Source: Clostridiaceae bacterium (GTDB lineage Bacteria; Bacillota; Clostridia; DSM-8532). From it: a stretch of DNA of 51,052 nt. Each line of letters starts with the position of its first letter. The stretch's first letter is position 1. The notes under the pieces were generated by a model. It saw only the letters and a list, made by a program, of their open reading frames with translations. It was not told where the DNA came from and searched no databases. Below are positions 33,834-43,413 of this stretch, piece by piece. The position numbers were made by a program, and so were the translations under genes. Location of the stretch: the NCBI GenBank assembly GCA_012728015.1, contig JAAYFY010000032.1, forward strand, positions 1-51,052, in the 5' to 3' direction.

Positions 33834-35570
33834 ATGAGTTATGGGGAGAAATACGGCTATTGGCTGAACAATCCGTACTTTGACGATGAAACAAAAAAAG
33901 AACTATTGGCTATCAGCGGAAATGAAAAGGAGATTGAAGACCGGTTTTATAAGGATCTTGAGTTCGGTACAGGCGGGATGCGCGGGCTGATAGGCGCAGG
34001 AACCAACAGGATGAACAAATACATGGTCAGGAAAGCTGCCCAGGGTCTTGCCAATACAGTAACCAGGCAGCCCGGCGGGAAGGAGAAAGGCATTGCCATC
34101 GCTTATGACTGCCGCAGGTTCTCAAGGGAATTTGCCATGGAATCAGCCCTGGTTTTCGCCGCCAACGGCATAAAGGCCTATCTGTTTGACAGCTTGCGCC
34201 CGACACCTGAGTTGTCCTTCGCCGTAAGATACCTGGGATGCGCCGCAGGTGTTGTAATAACTGCCAGCCACAATCCAAAAGAATATAACGGATTCAAGGC
34301 TTATGGAAGCGATGGCGGACAGCTCCCGCCCAATGAATCCGATGAGGTCATTCGGGAGGTAAACGCTATTGACGATATCGCCTCCATTCGGTTCATGAAA
34401 GAAGAAGATGCCAGGGAGAAAGGCCTTCTGGAGATAATCGGCCCAAAAATCGATGACGCGTATATCGAAGCGCTCAAGAAGGTTAGCGTCAATCCTGAGC
34501 TCTGCAGAGAGATAGGAAAGACAGCCAGGCTTATCTACACACCCCTTCATGGTTCAGGAAGCGTTCCGGTATTATGGATTCTTAAAGAGATCGGTTTTGA
34601 AAAGGTTATGCCAGTAAAAGAACAGCAGTATCCTGATCCCGACTTCTCTACCGTTAAGTACCCAAATCCCGAGGACAAATCCGCGTTTGAGCTTGCCCTG
34701 GATCTTGCTGAAAGGGAAGGGGTTGACCTGATAATAGGAACCGACCCTGACGCCGACAGGGCAGGTGTTATTGTAAAAAACGCCGGGGGGGAGTATGTGC
34801 CCCTCACTGGCAACCAGATCGGATGCCTGCTTTTGGAATACATCCTTTCACAGAAAAAGCAGCGGGGTGAACTTCATGAGAACGCTTTTGCGGCTACCAC
34901 CATCGTATCCAGCGACCTGGCTGAAAGTATCTGCCGACATTACGGTGTTGAACTGATAACGGTCCTTACCGGATTCAAGTTCATTGGCGAACAGATCAGG
35001 CTGTTGGATGATACCGGCAAAAAGAAGTTCCTGTTCGGGTTTGAAGAGAGCTATGGATACCTTGCCGGAACCCATGCCAGGGACAAGGACGCGGTTGTGG
35101 CCTCCATGCTGATCGCAGAGGTTTTTGCCTGGTACAGGTCAAGGGGCATGACCCTTTACGACGGGTTGACCGAATTGTTCAACAAGTATGGATATTACAT
35201 GGAAGACATAGATACCTTTACCCTGATGGGCAGGGAAGGGGCGGAAAAGATACGAAGCGCACTGAAGACATTGAGAGAAAGGATGCCCGGTTCATTCGGA
35301 CGATTCCGGGTTGCCGCCGCCAGGGATTACCTGCATGGTATAAAAAGGGATTTGAAAACAGGCAAAACACAGCGGCTTGACCTGCCCAGTTCCGATGTCC
35401 TCTATTATGAAATGGAACCTGATTCCTGGTTCTGTATCAGGCCGTCGGGAACCGAACCTAAAATCAAGATATATTACGGGGTATCAGCCGGCTCGGAAGA
35501 AAAAGCCGGTGAAAAGTTGCAGAGTTTAAAACAGGATGTGCTTGATGTGGTTAAACCACTGCTGGATTAA
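33834..35570 (+). CDS. Phosphoglucomutase/phosphomannomutase (alpha-D-phosphohexomutase)
   Basis: Interconverts glucose-1-phosphate and glucose-6-phosphate (or the mannose pair). The four family signatures are present: phosphoserine loop TASHNP with Ser145, metal site GTDPDADRAG, sugar loop GFEESYG, and phosphate site RPSGTEPK. The 578 residues match the PgcA-like class. ATG 33834 has AAGGAG six to seven bases upstream; the earlier ATG 33780 has no ribosome site. Supplies glucose-1-phosphate for the GlgC/GlgD route found elsewhere in the window. Confidence 0.92.
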   Translation: MSYGEKYGYWLNNPYFDDETKKELLAISGNEKEIEDRFYKDLEFGTGGMRGLIGAGTNRMNKYMVRKAAQGLANTVTRQPGGKEKGIAIAYDCRRFSREFAMESALVFAANGIKAYLFDSLRPTPELSFAVRYLGCAAGVVITASHNPKEYNGFKAYGSDGGQLPPNESDEVIREVNAIDDIASIRFMKEEDAREKGLLEIIGPKIDDAYIEALKKVSVNPELCREIGKTARLIYTPLHGSGSVPVLWILKEIGFEKVMPVKEQQYPDPDFSTVKYPNPEDKSAFELALDLAEREGVDLIIGTDPDADRAGVIVKNAGGEYVPLTGNQIGCLLLEYILSQKKQRGELHENAFAATTIVSSDLAESICRHYGVELITVLTGFKFIGEQIRLLDDTGKKKFLFGFEESYGYLAGTHARDKDAVVASMLIAEVFAWYRSRGMTLYDGLTELFNKYGYYMEDIDTFTLMGREGAEKIRSALKTLRERMPGSFGRFRVAAARDYLHGIKRDLKTGKTQRLDLPSSDVLYYEMEPDSWFCIRPSGTEPKIKIYYGVSAGSEEKAGEKLQSLKQDVLDVVKPLLD

Positions 35571-35609
35571 GCCGATATATTAATTAAATGTAAAGACAAA
35601 CAAATAATG

Positions 35610-35632
35610 GCGGTAATATATACCGCAATTTT
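35610..35632. terminator. Possible terminator after the phosphoglucomutase gene
   Basis: GCGGTA, loop ATATA, TACCGC followed by AATTTT. The stem is short (six pairs) and the T run imperfect. It may instead be an operator for the HD-GYP gene. Confidence 0.4.
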
Positions 35633-35716
35633 ACGACTGCTGCTGTTTATACAGGGCCGCAATTGGATAAATACTGATTAGCAGCGGTATTGACATGAGT
35701 TGTTCCAGGAGGGTTA

Positions 35717-36784
35717 GTGTTGAGGAAAGTACGTCTGGACAAAGCTCGGACTGGTGTTGTAGTAGCGCGCGCCATCCTTTCTCTTGATGGCGTTGTCTTG
35801 CTATCAGAAGGTGCCGTACTGACCCGGGAGTACAAGGAAAAACTACAGAATTACGGGATTACCGAAATCTACATTGAGGATCATTTTTCTGAGGGGATTA
35901 CAGTTCCAGAGCTTATTAGGGATGAAGTAATCACTGAGGTCAAGTCACAGGTCAAAAAGCTGATGACATCCCCATCGGTCAAGGTGTCGGTGGATGTGAA
36001 AAAAGTCGGGGAAATCGTTGAAAGGCTTATCGCCAATATCCTTGACAGCGATAAGATCGTAGCCAGCCTCTGTGATGTGCGTTCCATCGATGAATATACC
36101 TTCTCCCACAGCGTCAATGTAAGCGTTATCAGTATAGTGACCGGTATAGGAGCAGGATTTAAGGAAGATACTCTCAAGGATCTTGGAATCGGGGCGCTGC
36201 TCCATGATCTTGGCAAGGTCAAGGTTGACGATGCCATCTTAAGAAAGCCAGGCAGCCTTACATCAATCGAATATGATGAAGTCAAAAGGCATACCCTGTA
36301 TGGCTATGAGATTCTTAAAAACTCGGGGAATATAAGCCAGGACGCCTGTGATATCGCTTTGTCCCACCATGAGAGGCTGGATGGCAGCGGTTATCCCAGG
36401 AAGCTGAGGAACAACGACATACTGACGTTTGCGAGAATAGTCGCGATTGCCGATGTTTATGACGCGCTGACCACCGACAAGGTCTACAGGCGGAAGATGA
36501 TGCCCCACGATGTTCTGGATTACATGCTGTCCCTGGGCGGCAAACACTTTGACAAGAACCTGCTGGACACCTTTGTCAGGCATATAGCCTATTATCCGGT
36601 AGGCACCGCGGTGATACTCAATTCCGGCGAGAAGGGTCTTGTGTCGGAGTATAATCCATACTTTCCTAACAGGCCTGTCGTGCGGGTTGTGATCGATGAA
36701 GACGGTCACGTCCTCAAGAAGTTTAGGGAAGTCGACCTGTCCAAGAAACTTGAATACCGCGTTGTGGCCATTTGGGACATATAG
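35717..36784 (+). CDS. HD-GYP domain protein, putative cyclic-di-GMP phosphodiesterase
   Basis: Expected to hydrolyse c-di-GMP. The C-terminal HD-GYP domain (about 120-320) has HSVNVSVIS, HDLGKVKVDD, and the defining HHERLDGSGYP. The N-terminal 110 residues resemble DUF3391-like regions in front of such domains. No membrane segment. AGGAGG ends four bases before GTG 35717 and seven before TTG 35720; the TTG may be the real start. The YhaM-like exonuclease follows after 28 bases, probably in the same transcript. Confidence 0.88.
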   Translation: MLRKVRLDKARTGVVVARAILSLDGVVLLSEGAVLTREYKEKLQNYGITEIYIEDHFSEGITVPELIRDEVITEVKSQVKKLMTSPSVKVSVDVKKVGEIVERLIANILDSDKIVASLCDVRSIDEYTFSHSVNVSVISIVTGIGAGFKEDTLKDLGIGALLHDLGKVKVDDAILRKPGSLTSIEYDEVKRHTLYGYEILKNSGNISQDACDIALSHHERLDGSGYPRKLRNNDILTFARIVAIADVYDALTTDKVYRRKMMPHDVLDYMLSLGGKHFDKNLLDTFVRHIAYYPVGTAVILNSGEKGLVSEYNPYFPNRPVVRVVIDEDGHVLKKFREVDLSKKLEYRVVAIWDI

Positions 36785-36812
36785 TCTTGCGTAGGCGCGG
36801 GGGAGTGGCGAT

Positions 36813-37766
36813 ATGAAGCTGGAAGGAACAAGGATATCGGAACTGAAGGCCGGAGAAACCATCAACGGCATCTACATATTGAAGGATGCGGAGATCAGGG
36901 TTTCCTCAAACAAGAAGACATACATCGATATGATACTGTCCGACAACACGGGCGAGATACCTGCCAAATGGTGGGACGCCGGCGAGGAGCAGTTCGCGAC
37001 ACTCACTCCCAATAAGCTTTTCTACGTCAACGCAAGGGTTGACCAGTGGCGCGAAGTATTGCAGCTGAATATAGGGAAAATGCGGATTGCCGAAGAGGAG
37101 TATCAAAAACGTATCTCCGAATTTGTCCGATCGGCTCCGCGAAAGCCCGAAGAGATGCTGGAAGAGGTTTATGCCTACACGGCAAAGATCAGATCGTCCG
37201 AGATCCGAAATATTGTAATGGCCATACTGGACAGGAAGGAAGAGAAGCTGAAGTATTGGCCCGCGGCAAAGCTTCTGCACCATTCGATAAGAAGCGGGCT
37301 ATTATACCACATGGTGCGGATGCTTAAGTCCGCCGAAGCCCTGAGCGGTGTTTACGACGGAATTAACACTGACCTTTTGTTTGCGGGTGTCATAATCCAT
37401 GACATGGCCAAAATAGGCGAGCTTGACGCCAATCAACTGGGTATGGCGGAATACACGAAGGAAGGAAGACTTTTAGGGCATATTATCATGGGAGTTGAGG
37501 AGATAGAAAAGGCCGGCAGGGAAACCGGAGCTTCCAGGGAGGCTATCTTGCTCTTAAAGCATATGGTTGTAAGCCACCACTATGAAGCCGACTACGGCAG
37601 CCCCAAAAAACCCATGTTTCTTGAAGCCGAACTGCTGCACCATATCGATATGATTGACGCCAGGGTCTATGACTATCAGAACGCGACCAGGGACATTGAA
37701 CCGGGAAGCTTTTCCGAACCCGTGTGGTCCCTGGACAAGCGAAACATATATAAGCCCATGCTGTAG
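36813..37766 (+). CDS. YhaM-type 3'-5' exoribonuclease (OB fold plus HD domain)
   Basis: Predicted RNA/DNA exonuclease. The N-terminal OB fold (1-90) starts ISELKAGETINGIYILKDAE and includes AKWWDAGEEQF. The HD domain (about 150-300) shows HHSIRSGLLYHMVRML, VIIHDMAKIGEL and HHYEADYGSPKKPMFLEAELLHHIDMIDA. It matches YhaM in order and length (317 residues). ATG 36813 is preceded by GGGGGAG. With rny and ymdB 4 kb upstream, this is a neighbourhood rich in RNA turnover functions. Confidence 0.88.
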   Translation: MKLEGTRISELKAGETINGIYILKDAEIRVSSNKKTYIDMILSDNTGEIPAKWWDAGEEQFATLTPNKLFYVNARVDQWREVLQLNIGKMRIAEEEYQKRISEFVRSAPRKPEEMLEEVYAYTAKIRSSEIRNIVMAILDRKEEKLKYWPAAKLLHHSIRSGLLYHMVRMLKSAEALSGVYDGINTDLLFAGVIIHDMAKIGELDANQLGMAEYTKEGRLLGHIIMGVEEIEKAGRETGASREAILLLKHMVVSHHYEADYGSPKKPMFLEAELLHHIDMIDARVYDYQNATRDIEPGSFSEPVWSLDKRNIYKPML

Positions 37767-37843
37767 GAAACGCAATTCAAAATCCCCTTTTGCCTTTTGC
37801 CGGTTTTCCAGCTCACGCATCCTTGCTGGTTTTCCGGCCTGAG

Positions 37844-37872
37844 TTGCGGCACAGGACGGCCGGTGATATACT
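37844..37872 (+). promoter_or_regulatory. Promoter of the acetyltransferase-like gene
   Basis: TTGCGG (37844-37849), 17-base spacer, TATACT (37867-37872). Confidence 0.6.
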
Positions 37873-37929
37873 TGTACTATATTTATACTGACAGTTTATT
37901 TTTTTTGCGCAAAAATCTGTTCAAGGGGC

Positions 37930-39105
37930 GTGTTGACATTGGTGGAAATCGTAAAGGTACAAACAAGGCGGCAGCTCAAGGATTTCATCATGTTTCCGTT
38001 TACACTCTACAAGGACAACCCTTATTGGATTCCTCCCCTTATCATGGATGAGAAATTTACCCTGGACAAGGAAAAGAATCCCGCTTTTGAGTTCAGCGAA
38101 GCCGAGTATTGGCTGGCATACAAGGACGGCAGGCTTGCGGGCCGTATTGCGGGTATCATAAGCCATAGCTACATCGAGAAATGGGGTCAACCCTATGCCC
38201 GGTTCGGTTGGGTTGATTTTATTGATGATCCTGAGGTATCAAAGGCCCTTTTTGACACAGTTGAAAACTGGGCAAAGGATAAAGGGCTCAAGGCTGTCCA
38301 CGGGCCACTGGGCTTTTGCGACCTGGATAAGCAGGGCATGCTGATAGAGGGCTTCGATGAGGATGGAACCTTTATAACCATATACAACTATCCTTACTAT
38401 CCCGAGCATATGGAAGCCCTTGGATATGTCAAGGACGCGGAATGGATAGAAATTGAACTCAAGATGCCCGGGATGGATTTAATTAACAAGATGGAGGAAC
38501 TCGCCGAAAAGGCAAAGAAGAAGTACAACCTGAAGGTTGCCGAGCTTAAAAAGCCTAAGGATGCCCTTCCTTATGCCAAGGAGATATTCGATCTTATCAA
38601 TGTGGGCTATGAGCATCTCTACGGTACCGTTCCCCTTACCGACAGGCAGGTGGATTGCTATATCAAGCAGTATTTCTCGTTCCTGAACACCGATTATGTA
38701 TGCTTCATACTGGACGAGAGCGACCACATTGTCGGTTTCGGAATCCTATTCCCATCCTTGACGAAAGCAGCCAAAAAGTCGAAAGGAAAGCTTTTCCCAT
38801 TTGGTTTCACCCATTTTCTGAAAGCCATCAAAAAGAACGATACGCTGGATCTCTACCTGATCGCCGTAAGGCCGGAACTTCGTTCCAAGGGTGTTCCCTA
38901 CATATTGATAAGCGAGATTACAAAGAGAGCTATACAAAACGGTGTGGTCCGCGGCATCGCCTCACCTGAGCTTGAGACCAACCACGCGGTGCATTCCATG
39001 TGGCGCAGTTTCGAAAGGCGCATCCACAGGAGGAGGCGCTGCTTCATCAAGAGATTCGATACCGGTTCGGCAGGCGCAGGTGAAGCAAAGGATAATGGGA
39101 AATAA
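37930..39105 (+). CDS. GNAT-like protein (large single-chain acetyltransferase family)
   Basis: A 391-residue protein whose C-terminal half has GNAT features: FILDESDHIVGFGILFPSL, LDLYLIAVRPELRSKGVPYILIS as acetyl-CoA loop, and ELETNHAVHSMWRSF. The N-terminal half (FPFTLYKDNPYWIPPL, GPLGFCDLDKQGML) is typical of the large YghO-like proteins found near lipid or polyketide genes. The substrate is unknown. The start is uncertain: GTG 37930, TTG 37933, TTG 37939 and GTG 37942 are all in frame after AAGGGG. Confidence 0.72.
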   Translation: MLTLVEIVKVQTRRQLKDFIMFPFTLYKDNPYWIPPLIMDEKFTLDKEKNPAFEFSEAEYWLAYKDGRLAGRIAGIISHSYIEKWGQPYARFGWVDFIDDPEVSKALFDTVENWAKDKGLKAVHGPLGFCDLDKQGMLIEGFDEDGTFITIYNYPYYPEHMEALGYVKDAEWIEIELKMPGMDLINKMEELAEKAKKKYNLKVAELKKPKDALPYAKEIFDLINVGYEHLYGTVPLTDRQVDCYIKQYFSFLNTDYVCFILDESDHIVGFGILFPSLTKAAKKSKGKLFPFGFTHFLKAIKKNDTLDLYLIAVRPELRSKGVPYILISEITKRAIQNGVVRGIASPELETNHAVHSMWRSFERRIHRRRRCFIKRFDTGSAGAGEAKDNGK

Positions 39106-39210
39106 GCAATATTGCTGCAAGATGGGTCAGCACATTGTCAGGGTCATAATCCCGGGCGGCGGGAATAGAATTGTACCGGGGAAGCCAGAATGGTGCAGGA
39201 AGTGCTGACA

Positions 39211-39405
39211 ATGGCAATATGCCGGCTATGCGGACGGGAGATGGGCAAGGAAACAGAGAAACATGTGTGCAAAGAGAAGTACTCCCGGGTAATCTGTCCC
39301 GGCAAATGCCAATGCATGATATGCGGAAATATCCAGGACTATACCGGGCCCTGCGCTCATTGCGGAATGCCCCTTGACGGCAGCGATGAAGGCAGGGCTG
39401 AATAA
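39211..39405 (+). CDS. Small Cys-rich zinc-binding protein, function unknown
   Basis: 64 residues starting MAICRLCGREMG with Cys pairs CRLC, CPGKCQC, CMIC and CAHC, enough for two zinc sites. A family is not recognised. AGGAAGTG lies about nine bases before ATG 39211; an alternative ATG at 39190 (71 residues) has GGGGAAG upstream. It follows the acetyltransferase-like gene and converges on the DUF3810 gene, whose end is five bases away. Confidence 0.55.
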   Translation: MAICRLCGREMGKETEKHVCKEKYSRVICPGKCQCMICGNIQDYTGPCAHCGMPLDGSDEGRAE

Positions 39406-39410
39406 TCTCT

Positions 39411-40541
39411 TCAGTTGTTTGCCAGGTTGCTGCCTGCAAGCGTTTTCCGGCGCTCGGCCAGAAGCAGGTCCACCATCCTGCCATAGCTTCGCACTCCATC
39501 AGGCTCGCCGTTTAGCTTCAGGTAAGTGTCATTCATCTTACTGGCCACCTTTTTGGTCGTCCCCTGGAATTGCTTCCAGTATTCCTGCAGGTTTTTCAGG
39601 TCGTTATAGTAACCGAGGCTGTAAGTCTTTGCCAGTTCATAGTATTTTTCCGGGCTGACCGAATAGAGGGCGTTCATGGCATACTGCAGCGCCATGACCG
39701 AACCAGAATACCTGAAATCGGCATCGGGATGGGACATGCATGCCACCCACGCGATATAGTTGGCCTCGTCCTCGGGCGCAAAACCCCGTTGATGGGCCAT
39801 TTCATGCATGATAGTGGACGGGATTTCCATGTCGGGGATATCGGTGTCTATATTTGCCTCGCCTGTTAATGCGCAATAAAGGCCGATGATATTGGTGTGG
39901 GACATGATCCGTGAAAATATGACCTTCTTTGGTTTTCCGTACCTGCCTCGCAGGAATGGGTATTCCCTTGCGGCAATGTCAAAGCCTATCTGTGCCCTGT
40001 CCCGGACTGATTCAAATCCTCCCGATACTTTCATGATCCCGTTCTCATCGGTTTCCACCTGTTCCCTCAGCCGGTTGGTGTTATCGATCAGCCATCGGCA
40101 CAGGTCATACAGTTCATCGACGGTTGAGGGCCGTGTATCAAGTTCGGCAAGATCCTCGAACGGTTTTCTTTCATAGTTCAGGTTCCACAGCAGGGTGGAG
40201 AGGAAAAACCATATGGAAAGTATCATGGCTATATTGGCCAGGAATGGCACGACAGGAGAAAGACTCCTTCTTTTTACGCACCTTATAATGATGCGGATGA
40301 TCACAAAAGGGACGAATATTACCATGGCTATTATGAACAGTTCCCAGAATGATATGGGAATTATGCCGGTAAGGCGGCTTACGGACTTCATGATGGCCGG
40401 ATAGATGCCTTGGGAATACACCCTTTCCACCGTTGATGGAGAAAGGCTTGAAAGCCATCTTATCAGTATGCTGAGAGGGATCAGGGCAAGCCAGGCAAAT
40501 CGCAGGCCTATTCTCTTGTCTTTTTGCTTTCCGGATTTCAT
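39411..40541 (-). CDS. DUF3810 membrane protein with zinc-protease motif
   Basis: 376 residues. Three hydrophobic segments near 12-30, 55-85 and 95-120 anchor it, and a large soluble domain holds HEMAHQRGF (HExxH) followed by EANYIAWVAC with a possible third ligand. This is the pattern of DUF3810 proteins, predicted but not proven metallopeptidases. ATG 40541 has GGAGGAG five bases upstream; the frame reaches 40589 without a better start. The promoter was not identified. Confidence 0.8.
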   Translation of the reverse strand: MKSGKQKDKRIGLRFAWLALIPLSILIRWLSSLSPSTVERVYSQGIYPAIMKSVSRLTGIIPISFWELFIIAMVIFVPFVIIRIIIRCVKRRSLSPVVPFLANIAMILSIWFFLSTLLWNLNYERKPFEDLAELDTRPSTVDELYDLCRWLIDNTNRLREQVETDENGIMKVSGGFESVRDRAQIGFDIAAREYPFLRGRYGKPKKVIFSRIMSHTNIIGLYCALTGEANIDTDIPDMEIPSTIMHEMAHQRGFAPEDEANYIAWVACMSHPDADFRYSGSVMALQYAMNALYSVSPEKYYELAKTYSLGYYNDLKNLQEYWKQFQGTTKKVASKMNDTYLKLNGEPDGVRSYGRMVDLLLAERRKTLAGSNLANN

Positions 40542-40747
40542 TTGTCTCCTCCGGCATGCTTTTGCATAGCGCTTCTTATTATACAACAAATTATGAAATA
40601 TAATAGACTGTAATTAGTTACGAATCAGGTTTGCTCCTGCATTGAGAAACCCGGTGAATTATACAAAAAGTACCGATCAATATATGGATAATCATAGAAA
40701 CATAAGGTATAATGGGAAAGCAGATTACTAAACAGGAGGGAAACGCT

Positions 40748-41128
40748 GTGATTGAAAATGTGAGTGGGGAACTGAGAAAATACCTGGAAGGAAAGCCGTT
40801 TATCTCTGCGCTGCTTGGGTTCGGTATGATCATTTTGTATGTAAGCCTGGGAATAATGCTTTTCCATTCTTTTGTATTCCTCGGAGGTTTTATCGGCGGG
40901 CTCATAGAATATATCTTCATTTTCGCCGTGGTGCTCTGCCTTGCCAATGCGGACTTCCAGACATTGATGATAGGGCTTGGCGCGCGTGCCGTAATCGCCC
41001 TTATCCACCTGTTCCAGGGAATATTCGGGGAATACTTCCAATACTTTAGCTGGAGCGCATTCTTTGCGCTGCTGATTTATGGCTTTTTCGCCTTTATGGC
41101 ATTCAAGAAGACCGATAAAAAAGCCTGA
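40748..41128 (+). CDS. Small membrane protein, function unknown
   Basis: A 126-residue protein with a short amphipathic start, then about four hydrophobic segments (ALLGFGMIILYVSLGIMLFH, FLGGFIGGLIEYIFIFAVVLC, LGARAVIALIHLF, FFALLIYGFFAFMAF). No family is recognised. AGGAGGG ends seven bases before GTG 40748, much better than ATG 40712, which lies just at a TATAAT -10 (40706-40711). A strong terminator follows. Confidence 0.65.
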   Translation: MIENVSGELRKYLEGKPFISALLGFGMIILYVSLGIMLFHSFVFLGGFIGGLIEYIFIFAVVLCLANADFQTLMIGLGARAVIALIHLFQGIFGEYFQYFSWSAFFALLIYGFFAFMAFKKTDKKA

Positions 41129-41168
41129 TCGGTACATACAGCTAAAACCGAGCAAGAGATATCCTTAT

Positions 41169-41200
41169 GGAGCCCACATACCATGGGCTCTTTTACTTTT
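41169..41200 (+). terminator. Terminator after the small membrane protein gene
   Basis: GAGCCCA, 7-base loop, TGGGCTC, then TTTTACTTTT. Confidence 0.85.
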
Positions 41201-41350
41201 CCCCGTAAAAGGCAGGAGAGTTTTTGTATTAAAACCTTTAAAATGACAATTCTATATTTAAGAGCCCATTTGCAGGAAGACGCGCACAGGCACGCGATCA
41301 TTCCCATTATGGATTAAGATGCAGTCGCCCTTGTTTTGCCGGAGGTTTAT

Positions 41351-42181
41351 GTGAATAGTTACAGTTACATGCCGGGAAGGAGAAAAAGGTCCAGGAAGGA
41401 TTTCTGGGTCAAGATACTGCTGGCGGGTACGGTCATGTACATTGCCACGCTGAAGGTTCTACAGTATACAGGAAACCCTCACCTTGTCACGACTTTGGTT
41501 TTTGTGGGAAACTTTCTTGTTCCGGTATCCTTCGTATCATTCTTTTATGAGAGGCGCGGCATATTCAGCGTAAGCATGACAGACACCGCGTTATGCTTTA
41601 TCTACGGAGGCATCCTGGGCACCATCACCGCCGCCCTGATCGAACCGTTCTTCATTACGTCACTGACATTCAGCTCATCCTTTATTGTGGGACTCATTGA
41701 GGAGTTGGCGAAAATCATCGGCGTGATAATCATAGCAAGGCGCAGGAGATACAACTCCTACAAGGACGGGATCATCCTCGGCGCTGCCGCGGGGATGGGT
41801 TTTGCGGCCTTTGAAAGCACCGGTTATGCCTTCGCCGCTTTTCTCCAAAGCGCCGGCAGTTTATCGTATACGGTATTGATCACTTTACTGCGCGGTATTA
41901 CCGCACCGGTGGGCCATGGTACCTGGACAGCCATCTTCTCGGGGGTTCTGTTAAACGAGAGCGTGGCCGGGAGATTCCATGTCAGCAACAGGGTTATTTA
42001 CGCGTATCTCACGGTTTCAGCGCTCCATGGCCTCTGGAACGGTATCCCGATGGTAATCAGCAGTTTTATTCCATCGCCTAACGCGGATCTGATCGGTCTT
42101 GCCGCCATAGGCGCCATCGGGATTCTCATCCTTTACCGGCAGTGGCGTAAGGCCGAAAAGGAACTGATACCATTTACGTGA
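41351..42181 (+). CDS. PrsW-family intramembrane protease
   Basis: A polytopic glutamic-type protease family; in Bacillus PrsW cleaves the anti-sigma factor RsiW. The family motifs are visible: GLIEELAKIIGV (paired Glu in a helix), AAFESTGYAF and APVGHGTWTA, with a later ALHGLWNG His. About eight membrane segments fill residues 20-265. GTG 41351 is chosen because GGAGG ends five bases upstream; TTG 41336 lies before that site. No sigma/anti-sigma pair is nearby, so the target is unknown. Confidence 0.82.
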   Translation: MNSYSYMPGRRKRSRKDFWVKILLAGTVMYIATLKVLQYTGNPHLVTTLVFVGNFLVPVSFVSFFYERRGIFSVSMTDTALCFIYGGILGTITAALIEPFFITSLTFSSSFIVGLIEELAKIIGVIIIARRRRYNSYKDGIILGAAAGMGFAAFESTGYAFAAFLQSAGSLSYTVLITLLRGITAPVGHGTWTAIFSGVLLNESVAGRFHVSNRVIYAYLTVSALHGLWNGIPMVISSFIPSPNADLIGLAAIGAIGILILYRQWRKAEKELIPFT

Positions 42182-42354
42182 TATGCCCCCCTTGTTACGA
42201 GCGCCGGTTCTTCACATACAACTTCATGCTCCCGCAAAGTCAGCCGAGACTGAACAGCACGGTTTTTACATCACTGCAAACCTGGGATTGCCGCGTTCTA
42301 CGCCGTTTTGTTCTAACTGTGATCGATATCATAGTAAAATTATAGGAATTTCTC

Positions 42355-42384
42355 TTGGCAATCCGAAATATGGCATGGTATAAT
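42355..42384 (+). promoter_or_regulatory. Promoter of metA
   Basis: TTGGCA (42355-42360), 18-base spacer, TATAAT (42379-42384). The leader of about 70 bases shows neither a SAM riboswitch nor a T-box. Confidence 0.75.
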
Positions 42385-42459
42385 CTAAACCACAGTAAAT
42401 CCATAAGCATAGTAAACAATAAACCTGAAATACAGGAAGCAATAAGGAGTTGTGAAAGA

Positions 42460-43377
42460 GTGCCAATAAACATACCGGACAATCTGCCGGCATATGAGAT
42501 CCTGACCAATGAGAATATCTTCGTCATGACCGAAGAGAGGGCTATTCACCAGGACATCCGTCCTTTGAGAATTGCCATCTTTAATATAATGCCCACCAAG
42601 ATCGTTACCGAAACCCAGCTTTTAAGGCTGGTGGGGAATTCCCCTCTCCAGGTTGACATAGTCCTTCTGCATCCGCGCACATACAAGTCCAGGAACACCC
42701 CGGAGGGACATTTGAAAACCTTTTACAAAACCTTTGACCAGGTACGGAACGAAGCTTTTGACGGCCTGATCATCACAGGGGCACCCGTGGAACACATGGA
42801 CTTCGAGGATGTGGGCTATTGGGATGAACTTAAAGAAGTAATGGAATGGAGCCGGCACAAGGTATTCTGTACCATGTATATCTGCTGGGCCGCCCAGGCC
42901 GGTCTTTATCATTTTTACAATATACCTAAGCATCCGCTTAAGGAGAAAATGTTCGGAGTCTTCGAGCATCGGGTTTGCGTGAAAAATGTCAAGCTGTTGA
43001 GAGGATTTGACGATGTATTCTATGCACCGCATTCAAGACATTCGGAGATACGCAGGGAAGACGTGGATAAGGTACCGGACCTGGAAATACTTTCCGAGTC
43101 GGATGAAGCCGGCATTTATATCATCAGGTCCCGGGATGACAGGCAAGTATTTGTTACGGGGCATTCCGAGTATGATCCCTTCACATTGAAAGCGGAGTAT
43201 GAACGGGATATCGCAAAGGGGATGAAGATTCACCCCCCAAGGAACTACTTCCCTGGTGATGATCCGTCCAGGCAGCCCATAGTGAGGTGGAGGGCGCACG
43301 CAAACCTGTTGTTCTGCAACTGGCTGAACTACTATGTCTACCAGGAAACTCCCTACGATCTCGGAGAGCTGAAGTAA
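42460..43377 (+). CDS. metA: Homoserine O-acetyltransferase of MetA type
   Basis: Activates homoserine for methionine synthesis. Nucleophile Cys142 ([13 protein letters not shown]) is at the same number as in E. coli MetA, with HSRH and GHSEYD near the expected His and Glu. Residue 111 (in TGAPVEHM) is Glu; in MetA proteins Glu here goes with acetyl-CoA and Gly with succinyl-CoA (family knowledge), so the acetyl activity is likely despite many databases calling the family a succinyltransferase. GTG 42460 has AAGGAG ten bases upstream and is downstream of the promoter; starts earlier in the frame are not possible in that transcript. Confidence 0.92.
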   Translation: MPINIPDNLPAYEILTNENIFVMTEERAIHQDIRPLRIAIFNIMPTKIVTETQLLRLVGNSPLQVDIVLLHPRTYKSRNTPEGHLKTFYKTFDQVRNEAFDGLIITGAPVEHMDFEDVGYWDELKEVMEWSRHKVFCTMYICWAAQAGLYHFYNIPKHPLKEKMFGVFEHRVCVKNVKLLRGFDDVFYAPHSRHSEIRREDVDKVPDLEILSESDEAGIYIIRSRDDRQVFVTGHSEYDPFTLKAEYERDIAKGMKIHPPRNYFPGDDPSRQPIVRWRAHANLLFCNWLNYYVYQETPYDLGELK

Positions 43378-43413
43378 TATTCCATGGGAATAGTGCTGTG
43401 AGGAGATTGGAAA

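Noticed and set aside
42182-42459. SAM riboswitch or T-box upstream of metA
   Set aside because: I looked for the conserved SAM-I core and the T-box TGGNACC motif and found neither; the promoter leaves only about 70 bases of leader.
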